In this document: one piece after another, positions 55,006 to 64,000 of the stretch
How positions within the stretch are numbered: position 1 is the first letter of the stretch
How the letters are laid out: each line of letters starts with the position of its first letter
Source of the DNA: Cymodocea nodosa
Taxonomy: Eukaryota > Streptophyta > Magnoliopsida > Alismatales > Cymodoceaceae
Assembly (NCBI GenBank): GCA_036874045.1
Contig: CM072341.1
Coordinates: 18,984,501-19,048,500, forward strand
Direction: 5' to 3'
Length of the DNA: 64,000 nucleotides
Made by a program: the position numbers and the translations under genes
Notes under the pieces: generated by a model
Databases searched by the model: none
What the model was told of the DNA's origin: nothing
What the model saw: the letters and a program-made list of their open reading frames with translations, nothing else

Positions 55006-56326
55006 CTGTAGGTTCCTTTTGTAGAATCAGATTTCATCAGAAAATATCATGCATAATGGAGCATCCAGAGTTCAACAATGATAGATACAAACATATGTTA
55101 TACCTTAAAATAGAATGTGAATTACTTGAGGATGGTAAAATTACTTTTTAAGCCATAGCTAATAATAACATAGCACTAAAAGAAGAACTTTCCATAAGTA
55201 TTTTCTTTTTAAGTGGTATATCTTCCTTGATTTATTTACCAATATAATAAGCAGTTCTGCAGAAACCATCTCCGATTTGAAATTGTCCTTCTAGCACTAA
55301 TGGTCTTTATATGATACGTGCTCATATTAATGGTCAATATGTCATTGACTCATTGGGAAAAAGAAAATAAGATGTGTAAATCAAGAATCTGAGCTTGGAG
55401 TAGCTTAATATAATAATTACCATAGCAGTAGTGGCAACAACAAACAATATTAATAGTTGTGGCGGAGTAGCAACAGTAGGTAGATGACAATAATCATTAT
55501 GGTAGTGGCAGCAGTAACAGGCATGTACAAGTACGATAAATCAAGCATGATCAATAATCAATCAAGTTGACATTTTTGTAGTTGACAAGTAGGAATGATG
55601 GTCAATCATGTCAACCAACACAATAATAGGCATAGAAGTCACCAAGTGGCATAAATCAGCAATATAAACCAAAGTAAAACAACAGATCACACCTAACAAC
55701 AACAAAAAATAGGCACAAACGATGGAAAACAGTCCATTTCTCCTCCTCACATTGGAATCACATGAACTACATAGAAGAGAGACATATATCTTCAATAAAA
55801 CAAAATACAACTACAGAAAATAGCAGTGAGGCAGACACAAATAGGTATACAAGAGTCTTCAAACATGCACATGTATGGATTTGCAGAAGAGAATCTTGAA
55901 CAGGCACAAGTAGATATACCATCTACAAAAAGAGGATTATACAATAATCCAGCACAAGGTGGCAACACCAAAAAACTTCAAGAACAACAAAGGGCTGCTC
56001 TTGCCCAAGAATTGGGGGGCTCAATGACTTACACAGTGGAGAATGCAACTACCAATGGTGGCAACTACCTAGGTGGCCTGCAACTGGTGTTGCCAACCTA
56101 TGTAGCAATGATGGCTGCTGTTTAAGATTTAAGATAGGTGTCACCAGCAAGATAAGAAAAGAAGGATGGAATAAAAAGCACAAGCAGAGGAGAAAACAGA
56201 GGTGATGGAATGCCTTTATAGCAACAGGAACAATGAAATACTTATAAAACAACTTCTTAGGTATATTACTCAAAAGAGTAGTATGACATCTAAAAAAGTC
56301 TATTTATGGCTTGACACAAATCCTCA
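55006..56326. other. Probable NPC1 intron upstream of exon 1, unassigned
   Basis: No NPC1 N-terminal domain sequence was found here on the minus strand, so the preceding exon must lie further right or outside the window. Open frames at 55562-55810 (minus) and 55826-56125 (plus) have no family resemblance. GTAGTGGCAGCAGTAAC-like trinucleotide-rich stretch near 55430-55530. Confidence 0.45.
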
Positions 56327-56830
56327 AGCATAAACAACAATAATAATCCAAGCTATAATCCTACCATGTGAGGTTAGCCGCAAGACTCCTTTTCTTCTAA
56401 TTATTTCTATCTATTGTCATGTTTTCAACTAAATTGCATGAATTTAAATTTTTTCTTATAATTCTAACCAAGTAGTTTTAAGTTTACCTTTTTTTAAATT
56501 TCTTTTATACTAATTAAATCTCTTCTCCTAAGTGATGCATTCTTTGGTCTTCTAAAGATATGACTAAACCACCTAAGCTAATTTTTATCTTATTTTCAAT
56601 AGATACAACTCATACTCTATTTCTAATAAAATTATTTTTAAACTTATCATTTATAATATTACCACTCATTCATGTATACATATGTATATCACCACTCAAT
56701 AATACTAAATTTTTGTAATAGTCCTACTTTACAGTCTAATATTTTAAGTCATAAAGCATAATTAGACAAATAATAACTTTATAGAATTTTTATTTTTATT
56801 TTAAAGATATCCTTCCATCGCATAACACTC
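56327..56830 (-). mobile_element. RTE-type LINE 3' tail
   Basis: Antisense RTE C-terminal remains with the same words as the copy at 20403-21050 (AACCAAGTAGTTTTAAGTTT; TGACTAAACCACCTAAGCTA on the plus strand). Ends in the ACAACAATAATAATCC tail at about 56335. Truncated, with stops. Confidence 0.72.
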
Positions 56831-56834
56831 TAGA

Positions 56835-57800
56835 AGCAACAAAGTCCACAAATATACTTTGAGAAATTCAACAAGGTTTTTATGTAGGGTGACATCAAAG
56901 TTGTGCAATTGAATCTTTTACAATAAAACTACAAGTAATTGTGTTGTTCTAGCAATTTATGTTGACAACATAATGACATACTGCTTAGAGTTAATGACCA
57001 TGTAAGTATTGGGGAGATCAAGATGTGCCTTATGACACATTTTGTTGCTAAAGCTATGGACAAACGAAGATACTTTCTAAGGATTAATTTTGCATATGCC
57101 AAAGAGAGAATGTTATTGTCTTAAGAAGATAGGACTTTAAGTTGTAAATCTAAGACTATATCCATAGAGCAAAGTGCCCCTTTCTAGCTAGGAAGTTGAT
57201 CCTAGATGATATAAGCATCTAATTAGGAAGTTGATACTTTTGACAATTACTCATCCAAATATAAACTTTCTAGTTAGTCTCCTTGGTTTATGACCCACTA
57301 GAATGGAGCCCCATAGGCATTTGTCTACAATAAACATGCACCAAGGAAAGGCTTTGCCTACAAGAACAATTATCTAAGGATTAAGGTCTATTCAAATTTA
57401 GAATATGTAGGGAATAGATGAGAGAAATCTAGGTTGGGCTTTTATACATATGGTGGAGGCAACTTGATCACATGGAGAAAAAAAAGGCAAAAAGTAGTAT
57501 CACAATCCAATGTCAATGTCACCTATAAATCAATGGCTCAGACTATTTGTAAGATGATGTAAATTAGATCCTTGATTGTAATGTTTGATATTTTTAATTG
57601 ACTTCTATGTTATGGACATGTCATGTGACAATTGCATCACAATCTTCAATGTAAATAATCATATTTTCCATGAGCGTAATGAAATAAATTACCACTACAT
57701 CCAAGGTATTGTAATAAAAGGAGTTATTTCAACACTTTACACCCATTCCTTAAAGTAGGTGATAAACATCTTCATTGAAGGTTTAGGTGTTAGAATTTTT
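56835..57800 (+). pseudogene. Ty1/copia RT/RNase H remnant
   Basis: Plus-strand pieces: AMDKRRYFLRINFAYAKERM (about 57053-57112), SCKSKTISIEQSAPF, GGGNLITWRKKRQKVVSQSN (57450-57510) and a FP/HE..INYHYIQG, GVIST end near 57665-57735. Strongly decayed with many stops; no LTR recognised with certainty. Confidence 0.75.
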
Positions 57801-57882
57801 TATAGAATTTGTATGTATGTGTCTATCCTTGGAGACATTTACAAATGGCATAACTCATTATCTCTCTAATTGCAACAAAATT

Positions 57883-58339
57883 ACATAGGTCATTTACAAG
57901 GTCTCACCCTTTGCATGTTAAAAGGTTTCCATCTTAGTAACATTGAAATGGAAATTGACTTGTAGGTGTTGCAAAAATCTATTCTACATGGTGTTTGCCT
58001 AATCCCCATCAATAGATTTGTGTGTTTAAATCCCATCCCCCTTATCCAACAAGTTAGTAGTTTCTGTCATGTTTTCAGGGAAGGTAACCAGCTGGCCAAT
58101 CTGCTGGTCAAGCATGGCTTAAACCGCAAAAAGCACATAGAATATGGAAATGTAGCACAATTACCTACATATATGAGATCTCAACTATGTATAGACACTA
58201 TGAAACTGTCCTCTTTCCAGAGACCATCTTAGACCTCTTCTAGAAACTTTATAATCTCACTATTAATGTATTTCCTTTTTCAAGTTAAGCCCTCACCCCA
58301 TGTGTAGATTGCGGATTTTATCAAAAAAAAAAAACATAG
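57883..58339 (+). mobile_element. 5'-truncated LINE 3' end (same family as LINE-2)
   Basis: Matches the RNase H end and 3' untranslated region of the antisense LINE at 29340-29880, here on the plus strand: LQKSILHGVCLIPINRFVCL, FREGNQLANLLVKHGLNRKK, then an A run 58323-58334. ACATAG flanks it at 57883-57888 and 58334-58339, a likely short target duplication. Confidence 0.82.
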
Positions 58340-59399
58340 AAAAACACTATGGAAACTAGAAACGTTGCATGTAATGTTGTTCCCTTAGTACAACATGAAA
58401 TCTTTATAAATAGAGATTACAAAGAGTAGACACACATACAACCAATGTGGGATTAAACCCACAACACAATATTAAACTCTATTTGGATGTATATAAAAAT
58501 TCATTTATTCATATACTCTAACACTCTCCCGTAAACTGAGTATATATCAGTTATGCTTAACTTAATACAAATTGTCTCTCAAACACTCCAACTTCCAAGC
58601 TTTTTATAAAGGTATCTACTATTTTCTTAGAAGACTATATACATAGAGTAGAAATGAACCCATGCATCACCATGTCACAAAGGTAATGACAATTGATCTC
58701 AACATGAAATGTAAGATTGCTGGTAATAAATATGATGGCTTGATTGTCACAATGCAATTCTAAAACCAAACTCTACTAATAAAGATCTTATTTACATCAT
58801 CTCACATGTTGTTTATGCCATGGAGCATTACTTTACTTTTGTCCCATGTCAACACATTTACTATGCTAAGTGACAATTTCCCATAACATATGTGTAGTAG
58901 GAAAACGTGGATTTCCTATCATTCTTATCACCAATATATCCTAAGCCAAAAAAGACCTCAACTTTCAGATGGTTATTATTCTAGTACACAAGCCCTTTCC
59001 CTGGGGCTTTCGTGGTATAGGCAAGAATGTGTAAAGCTCTTTTGCAATGAACAATTCTAAATTCATACATAAATTGGGAGAGTAACCCAACAATATAAGT
59101 GATGTCAAGTTTAATGACAATCAAGAAGATCGGCTCGTTAATTAGCCTTCTATATTTGCCTAGATCCTCTAGAATATTAGATGAATCATCTTAGAAAGGT
59201 GGACTTTGCATTATAGGTGTACTTTCAAGTTTACAATCCAAAAGTCCTATCTTTGTAGTAGATCAAGAGCATACTTCTTTTGTGATAGTGCTAGACTCTC
59301 CTTAGAATAGCCAAACTTAATGCCTAAGAGGTAATGTGGCTTGATCACGCCTTTTTAATAAAGTGTATCTTGGGATAGTCCTCTGTTATCAAAATATTT
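58340..59399 (-). mobile_element. Ty1/copia remnant (RT end, RNase H, LTR start)
   Basis: Antisense copia. GVIKPHYLLGIKFGYSKESL (about 59350-59290), ALSQKKYALDLL, LHCDNQAIIFITSNLTFHVE (58765-58700), a DMVMHGFIST end, then purine tract ACGGGAGAG followed by TGTTAGAGTATATG, the LTR start at 58523 (minus). The LTR's far end was not placed. On its upstream side it is cut by the gypsy element at 59400, so the rest should lie right of the window. Confidence 0.78.
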
Positions 59400-59538
59400 T
59401 GGAATGCTCTGGCTAGGATTGTTGCTAGACAATTGCTAAAACAAGGAAAAGGTAACTAGATTGGATAATTAAGATTATCCAATCTAAAAAAAAGGCTAAA
59501 TTCCCTTCCATAGGTTGTCCTTAATTTAGAGCGTGACA
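59400..59538 (-). repeat. gypsy 3' LTR (139 bp)
   Basis: Starts TGTCACGCTCTAAATTAAGG after a GGAAGGGGTAGT tract; contains an inverted pair TTGGATAATC/TTAATTATCCAA; ends GCATTCCA like the visible end of the 5' LTR at 63957. Confidence 0.85.
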
Positions 59539-59539
59539 A

Positions 59540-59960
59540 CTACCCCTTCCTGGAGAATGAGGTCATCCTTGAGCTCACCTTGTGGAACATCTAGATGGCG
59601 AGTGATGAAGTCGCAGTAGTGGACCCAAGTTGTTTCATTTTCAAGATATCCATGCCATTGTATGAGTGGTTAGGGAGTTGGTCGACCTTCAATGTTGACG
59701 AGACAATGCTATAGGATCTTGGTGGGTTGGAGTTCTTCCGTGGCCAATGTTGATGGAGGTTCAACGACATTACGAGGGGGATTGAGTTGATGGTGCAGAT
59801 TTAGCTTTGATATATGGAATACTGGATGGAGCCTGGCAATGGTGGGGTGGAGCTTGTAAGCAACTTCGCCAATTTGTTGAAGTATGGTGTACGGTCCACA
59901 AAAATTTAGCTGCAACTTGGGGGTTCCTATGTGTATTGAAGTCTACCGATACAGGTGGAA
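59540..59960 (-). pseudogene. gypsy integrase C-terminus and chromodomain
   Basis: Minus strand: LNFCGPYTILQQIGEVAYKL, HPTIARLHPVFHISKL (the family GPF.I...G..AY.L.LP....HPVFHVS block), then QWHGYLENETTWVHYCDF (about 59655-59600), a chromodomain-like motif (Q W .G ...E TWE), and LILQEGV before the polypurine tract. Marks a chromovirus lineage. Confidence 0.83.
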
Positions 59961-60029
59961 TTTGATGTAGACTTGGTCCCTTATTTGAAAGGATTTCTCT
60001 CGACGATGCTGATCTTTTAGCTATTTCAC

Positions 60030-61110
60030 CTGATTTTGCGCCTTGCAAAGGTTTCCTCGCAATGTTTGAAGAATGAGATCTCTGTTCCTGGACTCAACTA
60101 CGATATCCATGAGGCAAACTATGTTGGGCATGTATGAGAGCACTATTGGCAAAGGAGTTCTGTAGAGCCCTTCATATAGGGTGACTTTTATGGAGGAGTG
60201 AGAGGTGGTGTTGTATGAGTATTCTGCCCATGGTAGTCACGTTACCCATGTTGCTAGGGCTGTGTGACAAAAACATCTCAAGTATGTCTCTAGGCATTTG
60301 TTCAAGGCTTCACTTTGACTGTCCATTTCCAAGTGATATGTTGAGCTCATACATAGCTTCATTCTCATTTGTGTAAAAAGTGCCTTCCAAAAATTGCTTA
60401 TGAAGATGACGTCACGATCGCTCACAATGGTTTACAGAATGCCATGAAGCTTGACTATATTGGAGACAAAGGCAGTGGCCATCGATTTGACAGTATAAGG
60501 GTGGCACAAGGCAATGAAATGTCCATATTTTGTGAGTTGATCGACAACCACAAGTATAGTAGTGAAACCTTGTGATCAAGGAAGGCTATTGATAAAATCC
60601 ATTGCAATGTCATGCCATGGGTGAGTGGGTATAGGTAGTGGTTGGAGGAGGCCTACGGGTTTCAGGTGATCTACCTTACATTGTTGACATGTGGGGCAGT
60701 TCTTTATATATTGTCGGACATCGTGTGTCATGCCTTTCCAATAAAAACTCCAATGCAAGTTGTCCAATGTCTTTTTGTATCCATGGTGACCGCCAACCTT
60801 TGTATCGTGTAGCTCAGTCAACAATTGATGGGTAATTAAGGTGTTGCCTTTAAGCAGCATCTTTCCTTTTCGATACAAGATTCCTCCATGTAAGGAATAT
60901 CGTGGTTGGTGTAACCCACCCTCGATGACATCCTGCAATCTATTTTTAAGATACTCATCTTCGTCGTAGGTCTGTTGGATGGCTGTGAACCCACTTGCTT
61001 GCAGTCTGGAAATGGTGGAGGCTTCCATGGTGGTTGGTCGTCTTGATAAAGCATCTGCAGCACTATTGAGTTGCCCCTTTTTCTATGCAACATGAAAATC
61101 AAGCCCTATA
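60030..61110 (-). pseudogene. gypsy integrase
   Basis: Zinc finger H..H..C..C: KVGGHHGYKKTLDNLHWSFY ... NCPTCQQCK (60790-60690). Core: HDIAMDFINSLP (first Asp, about 60605-60576); VSDRDVIFISNFWKALF (second Asp, about 60430-60380); STYHLEMDSQSEALNKCLE (Glu, about 60345-60290). A frameshift near 60575; otherwise fairly well preserved. Confidence 0.9.
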
Positions 61111-61439
61111 AACTTCATCAACCACTTGTGTTGGGCCTCAGTGTGCAATCTTTGATCCAACAAGTATTTTAAGCTCTCATGATATGTTCAGTTGATGAAC
61201 CTTAATCCAAGGAGATAATTGCGCCAACATTGGACTACCATTGAGAGTGCTTCCATTTCCTTCTCATAAGTGGGAAGGTTCAACTTGTTTCCTTTTAGCG
61301 GTTTGCTAAGAAAGGAAATGGGTCAACCTTTTTGCATAAGAATAGCTCCTACCCCTCCATTGCTAGCATCGCATTCAATTACAAAAGGTTTGGTGTGATT
61401 GGGCAAAGTGAAAACTGGAGTCGTAGTCATGGCCTCCTT

Positions 61440-62330
61440 CAACATTTGAAAGGCAACTTAGCAATCGATTGTCCATTTGTATGAGTCCTTTTTTAGAAAT
61501 TGAGTCAAAGGTTGCACCAACTGTCCATAGGATTTAATGAAGCGTCGGTAGTATCCCATCAACCCAAGGAATCCCCTTAGACTCCTTAAGGATTGTGGTG
61601 TTGGCCAAGCCTTGATCACATTGAGCTTGTCATTTTCCATAGCTACTCCATAGGGAGATATGGTATGTCCCAGATATTGCACGTGTGTGACCCCAAAGTG
61701 ACATTTAGACCACTTGGCCTTGAGGTGGTTGTCCCGCATTACTTGAAGGATGATGCGGACATGTTCTCTATGCGTCTGAGCATCCTAGCTATAGATCAAA
61801 AGATCATTAAAAAAGACAATAATAAACTTACGTAGGTATTGGTGAAAGATGTTGTTCATAAGAGATTGAAAGTGGCGGGAGTATTTGTTAAGCCAAATGG
61901 CATAACAAGATACTCGAAATGCCCCTAGTGAGTCTGAAAAGCCATTTTGTAGGTATCCTCGGAGTGCATTCTAACTTGGTGATATCTAGATTGAAGATCC
62001 ATCTTTGAGAAAACTTGATTGGCTCCTAGCTCATCCAACAAATCATCAATAATAGGGATTGGGAATTTATTTTTAATGGTTTGTTTGTTGAGCCCTCGGT
62101 AATCAATGCAAAGTCGTCAATCACCGTTCTTCTTCTTGATAAGCAAAACAAGAGCCGCGTATGGACTCGAGCTTGATCGGATGAGACTGTCCTACAGTAG
62201 TTCCTTGAGATTCTCCTCGATCGCCTACTTCTACTACAGAGAGTAACGGTATGGCCAATTCTCTAAAGGTTCACTCCCTATCTTGAGTGCGATGCTATGA
62301 TCCTGAGCTTGCATCGGAGGAAGGGCTCAG
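61440..62330 (-). pseudogene. gypsy reverse transcriptase
   Basis: Pieces: [31 protein letters not shown] (about 62125-62065), [39 protein letters not shown], the palm motif FFNDLLIYS (about 61825-61795; again N-D rather than D-D), QYLGHTISPYGVAMENDKLN and GFLGLMGYYRRFIKSYGQLV (61675-61510). Stops and frameshifts at 61740-61800 and upstream. Confidence 0.9.
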
Positions 62331-62639
62331 GGTTTTTTGAAAACATCCCAATAATCTAACAATATCGTTGCTAATTTAGGATCATTAATAGAGTGGATTT
62401 GTGAGAGTACCTCCTCCTCTTCCTCGATTGCTGGTTTCATGAACTCCACCATGAAGATTTCATGAGCCCTCTAAAGCACCTTAGAGCAAGCCTGCATGTT
62501 GATGAGAACCTTGTTGTTGGGATGTTGGCCATAGAGTGTCCATGAGTGTCCGTTGATTGAGAAGGACATGATCTTCTATTGATATTGCCATTGGATGGTA
62601 CCGAGGGTGTCCAAGCATTCTCCTCCAAACACAACGTCA

Positions 62640-63070
62640 TATACAGCGAGGTTAATCACATGGAAGTCTATCGTAATCATTAAGCCCTAGATCTTCAATT
62701 GTAGTTGGGAACACCATCCCAAACCTTTGGCAGGCAGCCCAGACACAACCTTGACAAACCAGTTCTCTCATTGCATGACTGGTAGTTGAGTTGTTGAATG
62801 ATGACAACGAAGATGAAGTTGTGGGAGCTTTCAGTGTCGACGAGGACAAGTACCTAGTAGCCGCCCAAAACCCCCAACATTCTCATCGTACCTGGTGTTG
62901 TGGTGCCACTAATCACCATCAGGGAGATTTCCAACTCCTCTTGCTCCTCAATTGGTCTTGCTTCGTTGTCGCTCGTCTCGAAAGGACAAAGTTCCATAAG
63001 AAACATTTCTTCAAGTTTGCACTTGTGACCCTTAAAATACTTCCTATCACAGTTGAAACATAATCCCAAG
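62640..63070 (-). pseudogene. gypsy zinc knuckle and protease
   Basis: Zinc knuckle GLCFNCDRKYFKGHKCK (63066-63016: C..C....H....C). Protease signature VDTESSHNF (about 62850-62820) keeps the catalytic Asp but has Glu where the conserved Gly of DTGSSHNF stands. The frame breaks between them. Confidence 0.82.
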
Positions 63071-63274
63071 GTCTTCCAACATTCCCATTCATCCCCTATG
63101 GTCCTTTTGGTGGGTTTGGCAATGGGCGAGGGTTCCTCTATCTTCCAAGTGATTGCTACAGAGCTTCCTTTTTGGGTAGTGGTGGTCTCCGTTTCAGACG
63201 ATGTCGACCCTTGTTCTGTCTTCTTTGGCCCATGTAGGAGGCAAGCTCCATCACATGGTGAATGTTGCTAGGTT

Positions 63275-63969
63275 TGAAGGCTCAAACGTAGTTCTCTATG
63301 TCATCTTCTAAGACACCAAGGTAGATGCTCAGATGATGGTCTTCCAGAAGGCCCATGATCTAGTTGTTGAGCTCTTCGAAGCAACGGTGCTATTCGTCGA
63401 GCTCCCCTTTCTAGCATGGAGAAGTGAGGGTTGTCATAGGGTCAAAGGTTCTATGACCAAACTTGGTCGTCAATAGTCAGGTGAACTCATGCCAATCTAA
63501 TGTTTGTTGGGTGCTAACGAACCAGAACCACCAAAGGGCTTCATCTTCCAAAGTGGTAAGTGGCGATTGTGATCTTTTGATCCTCTGAAGTTGCGTGGAA
63601 CTGAAAATACTGGTTGACTTTATACAACCAAGTATCCAAGGATTGTGTGCCGTCAAAGTTGAGAAGCTTGACTATTGGCATCGTTCCCCCCAGGCCCTTG
63701 TGATGATCCTCTAGCCGTTTGCTATGGGACAACTGTCCCTCTAGTGATCGGTGTCCTCTAGAGTGGGCTTCCGCGAGCTCCGTGATCTCCTTGCCCAAGG
63801 CTTGTGAGACACCATCGATGTCGACCTTGAAGTTGCACTTCAATAGCTCCAATTGAGATGTGAAATCCGCACGCAACTTGTTTACGGATTCGGCAAATAT
63901 AGCCTTCATCGCTTCAAGCTCTTCGAGGTGCATCATGGCTGGCTCTAATACCAGATTGGAATGCTTCAA
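63275..63969 (-). pseudogene. gypsy gag
   Basis: Minus-strand ORF 63969-63541: ELEAMKAIFAESVNKLRADF, PIVKLLNFDGTQSLDTWLYK, VNQYFQFHATSEDQKITIAT, the gypsy gag pattern (LP.F.G.DP..W......YF), continuing in broken form (LEDEALWWFWF, DWHEFT, L.GLPL, MDLVV-like pieces) to about 63275. The ATG at 63967 lies just inside the LTR end, so the true start is uncertain. Confidence 0.82.
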
Positions 63970-64000
63970 CTAGGATCGTTGCTATGCTCAAGTGGAGACA
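63957..64000 (-). repeat. gypsy 5' LTR, 3' end only
   Basis: Last 44 bases of the LTR, ending GAAGCATTCCA, matching the end of the 3' LTR at 59400-59440; the rest lies outside the window. Confidence 0.82.

Larger units (their letters stand above)
59400..64000 (-). mobile_element. Ty3/gypsy chromovirus-type retrotransposon, right end outside window
   Basis: 3' LTR 59538-59400 (139 bp, TGTCACGC...GCATTCCA). The 3' end of the 5' LTR is visible at 64000-63957 with the matching ...CAACGATCCTAGTTGAAGCATTCCA-type end (quoted in part). Primer-binding-like TGGTATTAGAGCC lies at 63953-63941, three bases inside. Order on the minus strand gag, zinc knuckle, protease, RT, RNase H, integrase, chromodomain-like tail. 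Inserted in a copia remnant. Stops and frameshifts in most domains. Confidence 0.92.

Noticed and set aside
55081-55130. Possible NPC1 donor site near 55105 (AAG|gtataac)
   Set aside because: The sequence before it contains stops in the frame required by exon 1 and shows no NPC1 similarity.
55562-55810. Hydrophobic minus-strand frame as the preceding NPC1 exon (cytosolic/TM1 region)
   Set aside because: No match to the conserved NPC1 segment before the VQGY region and no consistent acceptor/donor pair at its borders.

Overview
This is a plant nuclear (angiosperm-type) window. One host gene was recognised: an NPC1-like sterol transporter on the minus strand whose introns are filled with nested transposable elements. 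The evidence is seventeen short exons with conserved NPC1 coding blocks, canonical GT-AG splice sites and consistent phases. Between them lie Ty1/copia, Ty3/gypsy, L1-type and RTE-type LINE, PIF/Harbinger and TRIM-like sequences of plant type. The species cannot be fixed from the sequence. Nothing prokaryotic is present: no operons, CRISPR arrays or rRNA, and no tRNA gene was noticed.

NPC1 layout, in transcript order from right to left: exons 1-5 at 55005-52417, exons 6-8 at 43023-42358, exons 9-15 at 25588-19835, exons 16-17 at 2015-1785. Both gene ends lie outside the window. Exons total 1,660 nt (about 553 codons) in 53.2 kb, about 3 percent. They encode a membrane span, the middle luminal domain, the sterol-sensing domain and the start of the second large luminal loop. 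Three giant introns (17.8, 16.8 and 9.4 kb) hold most of the repeats.

Regions: 1-732 decayed copia 3' end; 2016-19834 giant intron with an L1-type LINE (minus) carrying a PIF/Harbinger element (5521-9920), a TRIM-like tandem array (13487-14190) and a complete short-LTR copia (14252-18870); 20403-21050 RTE remnant; 22836-23233 TRIM-like element; 25589-42357 giant intron with an RTE LINE (plus) holding a LINE 3' fragment and split by a second L1-type LINE (minus), which itself carries a second PIF/Harbinger element (30325-35076), then a third truncated LINE and another RTE tail; 43024-52416 intron with a small non-autonomous LTR element whose 5' LTR holds a complete gypsy element (44911-51219), itself with an LTR-like insert in gag; 56327-64000 RTE tail, copia remnant, LINE 3' fragment, a second copia remnant, and a chromodomain-bearing gypsy element running off the right edge.

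All recognised transposon reading frames carry stops or frameshifts, whereas every NPC1 exon is open. So the host gene looks maintained and the elements look dead. The least ordinary features are the GC-rich subterminal minisatellites inside both PIF/Harbinger elements (15 x 24 bp and 4 x 88 bp). I found no convincing wholly new gene system.
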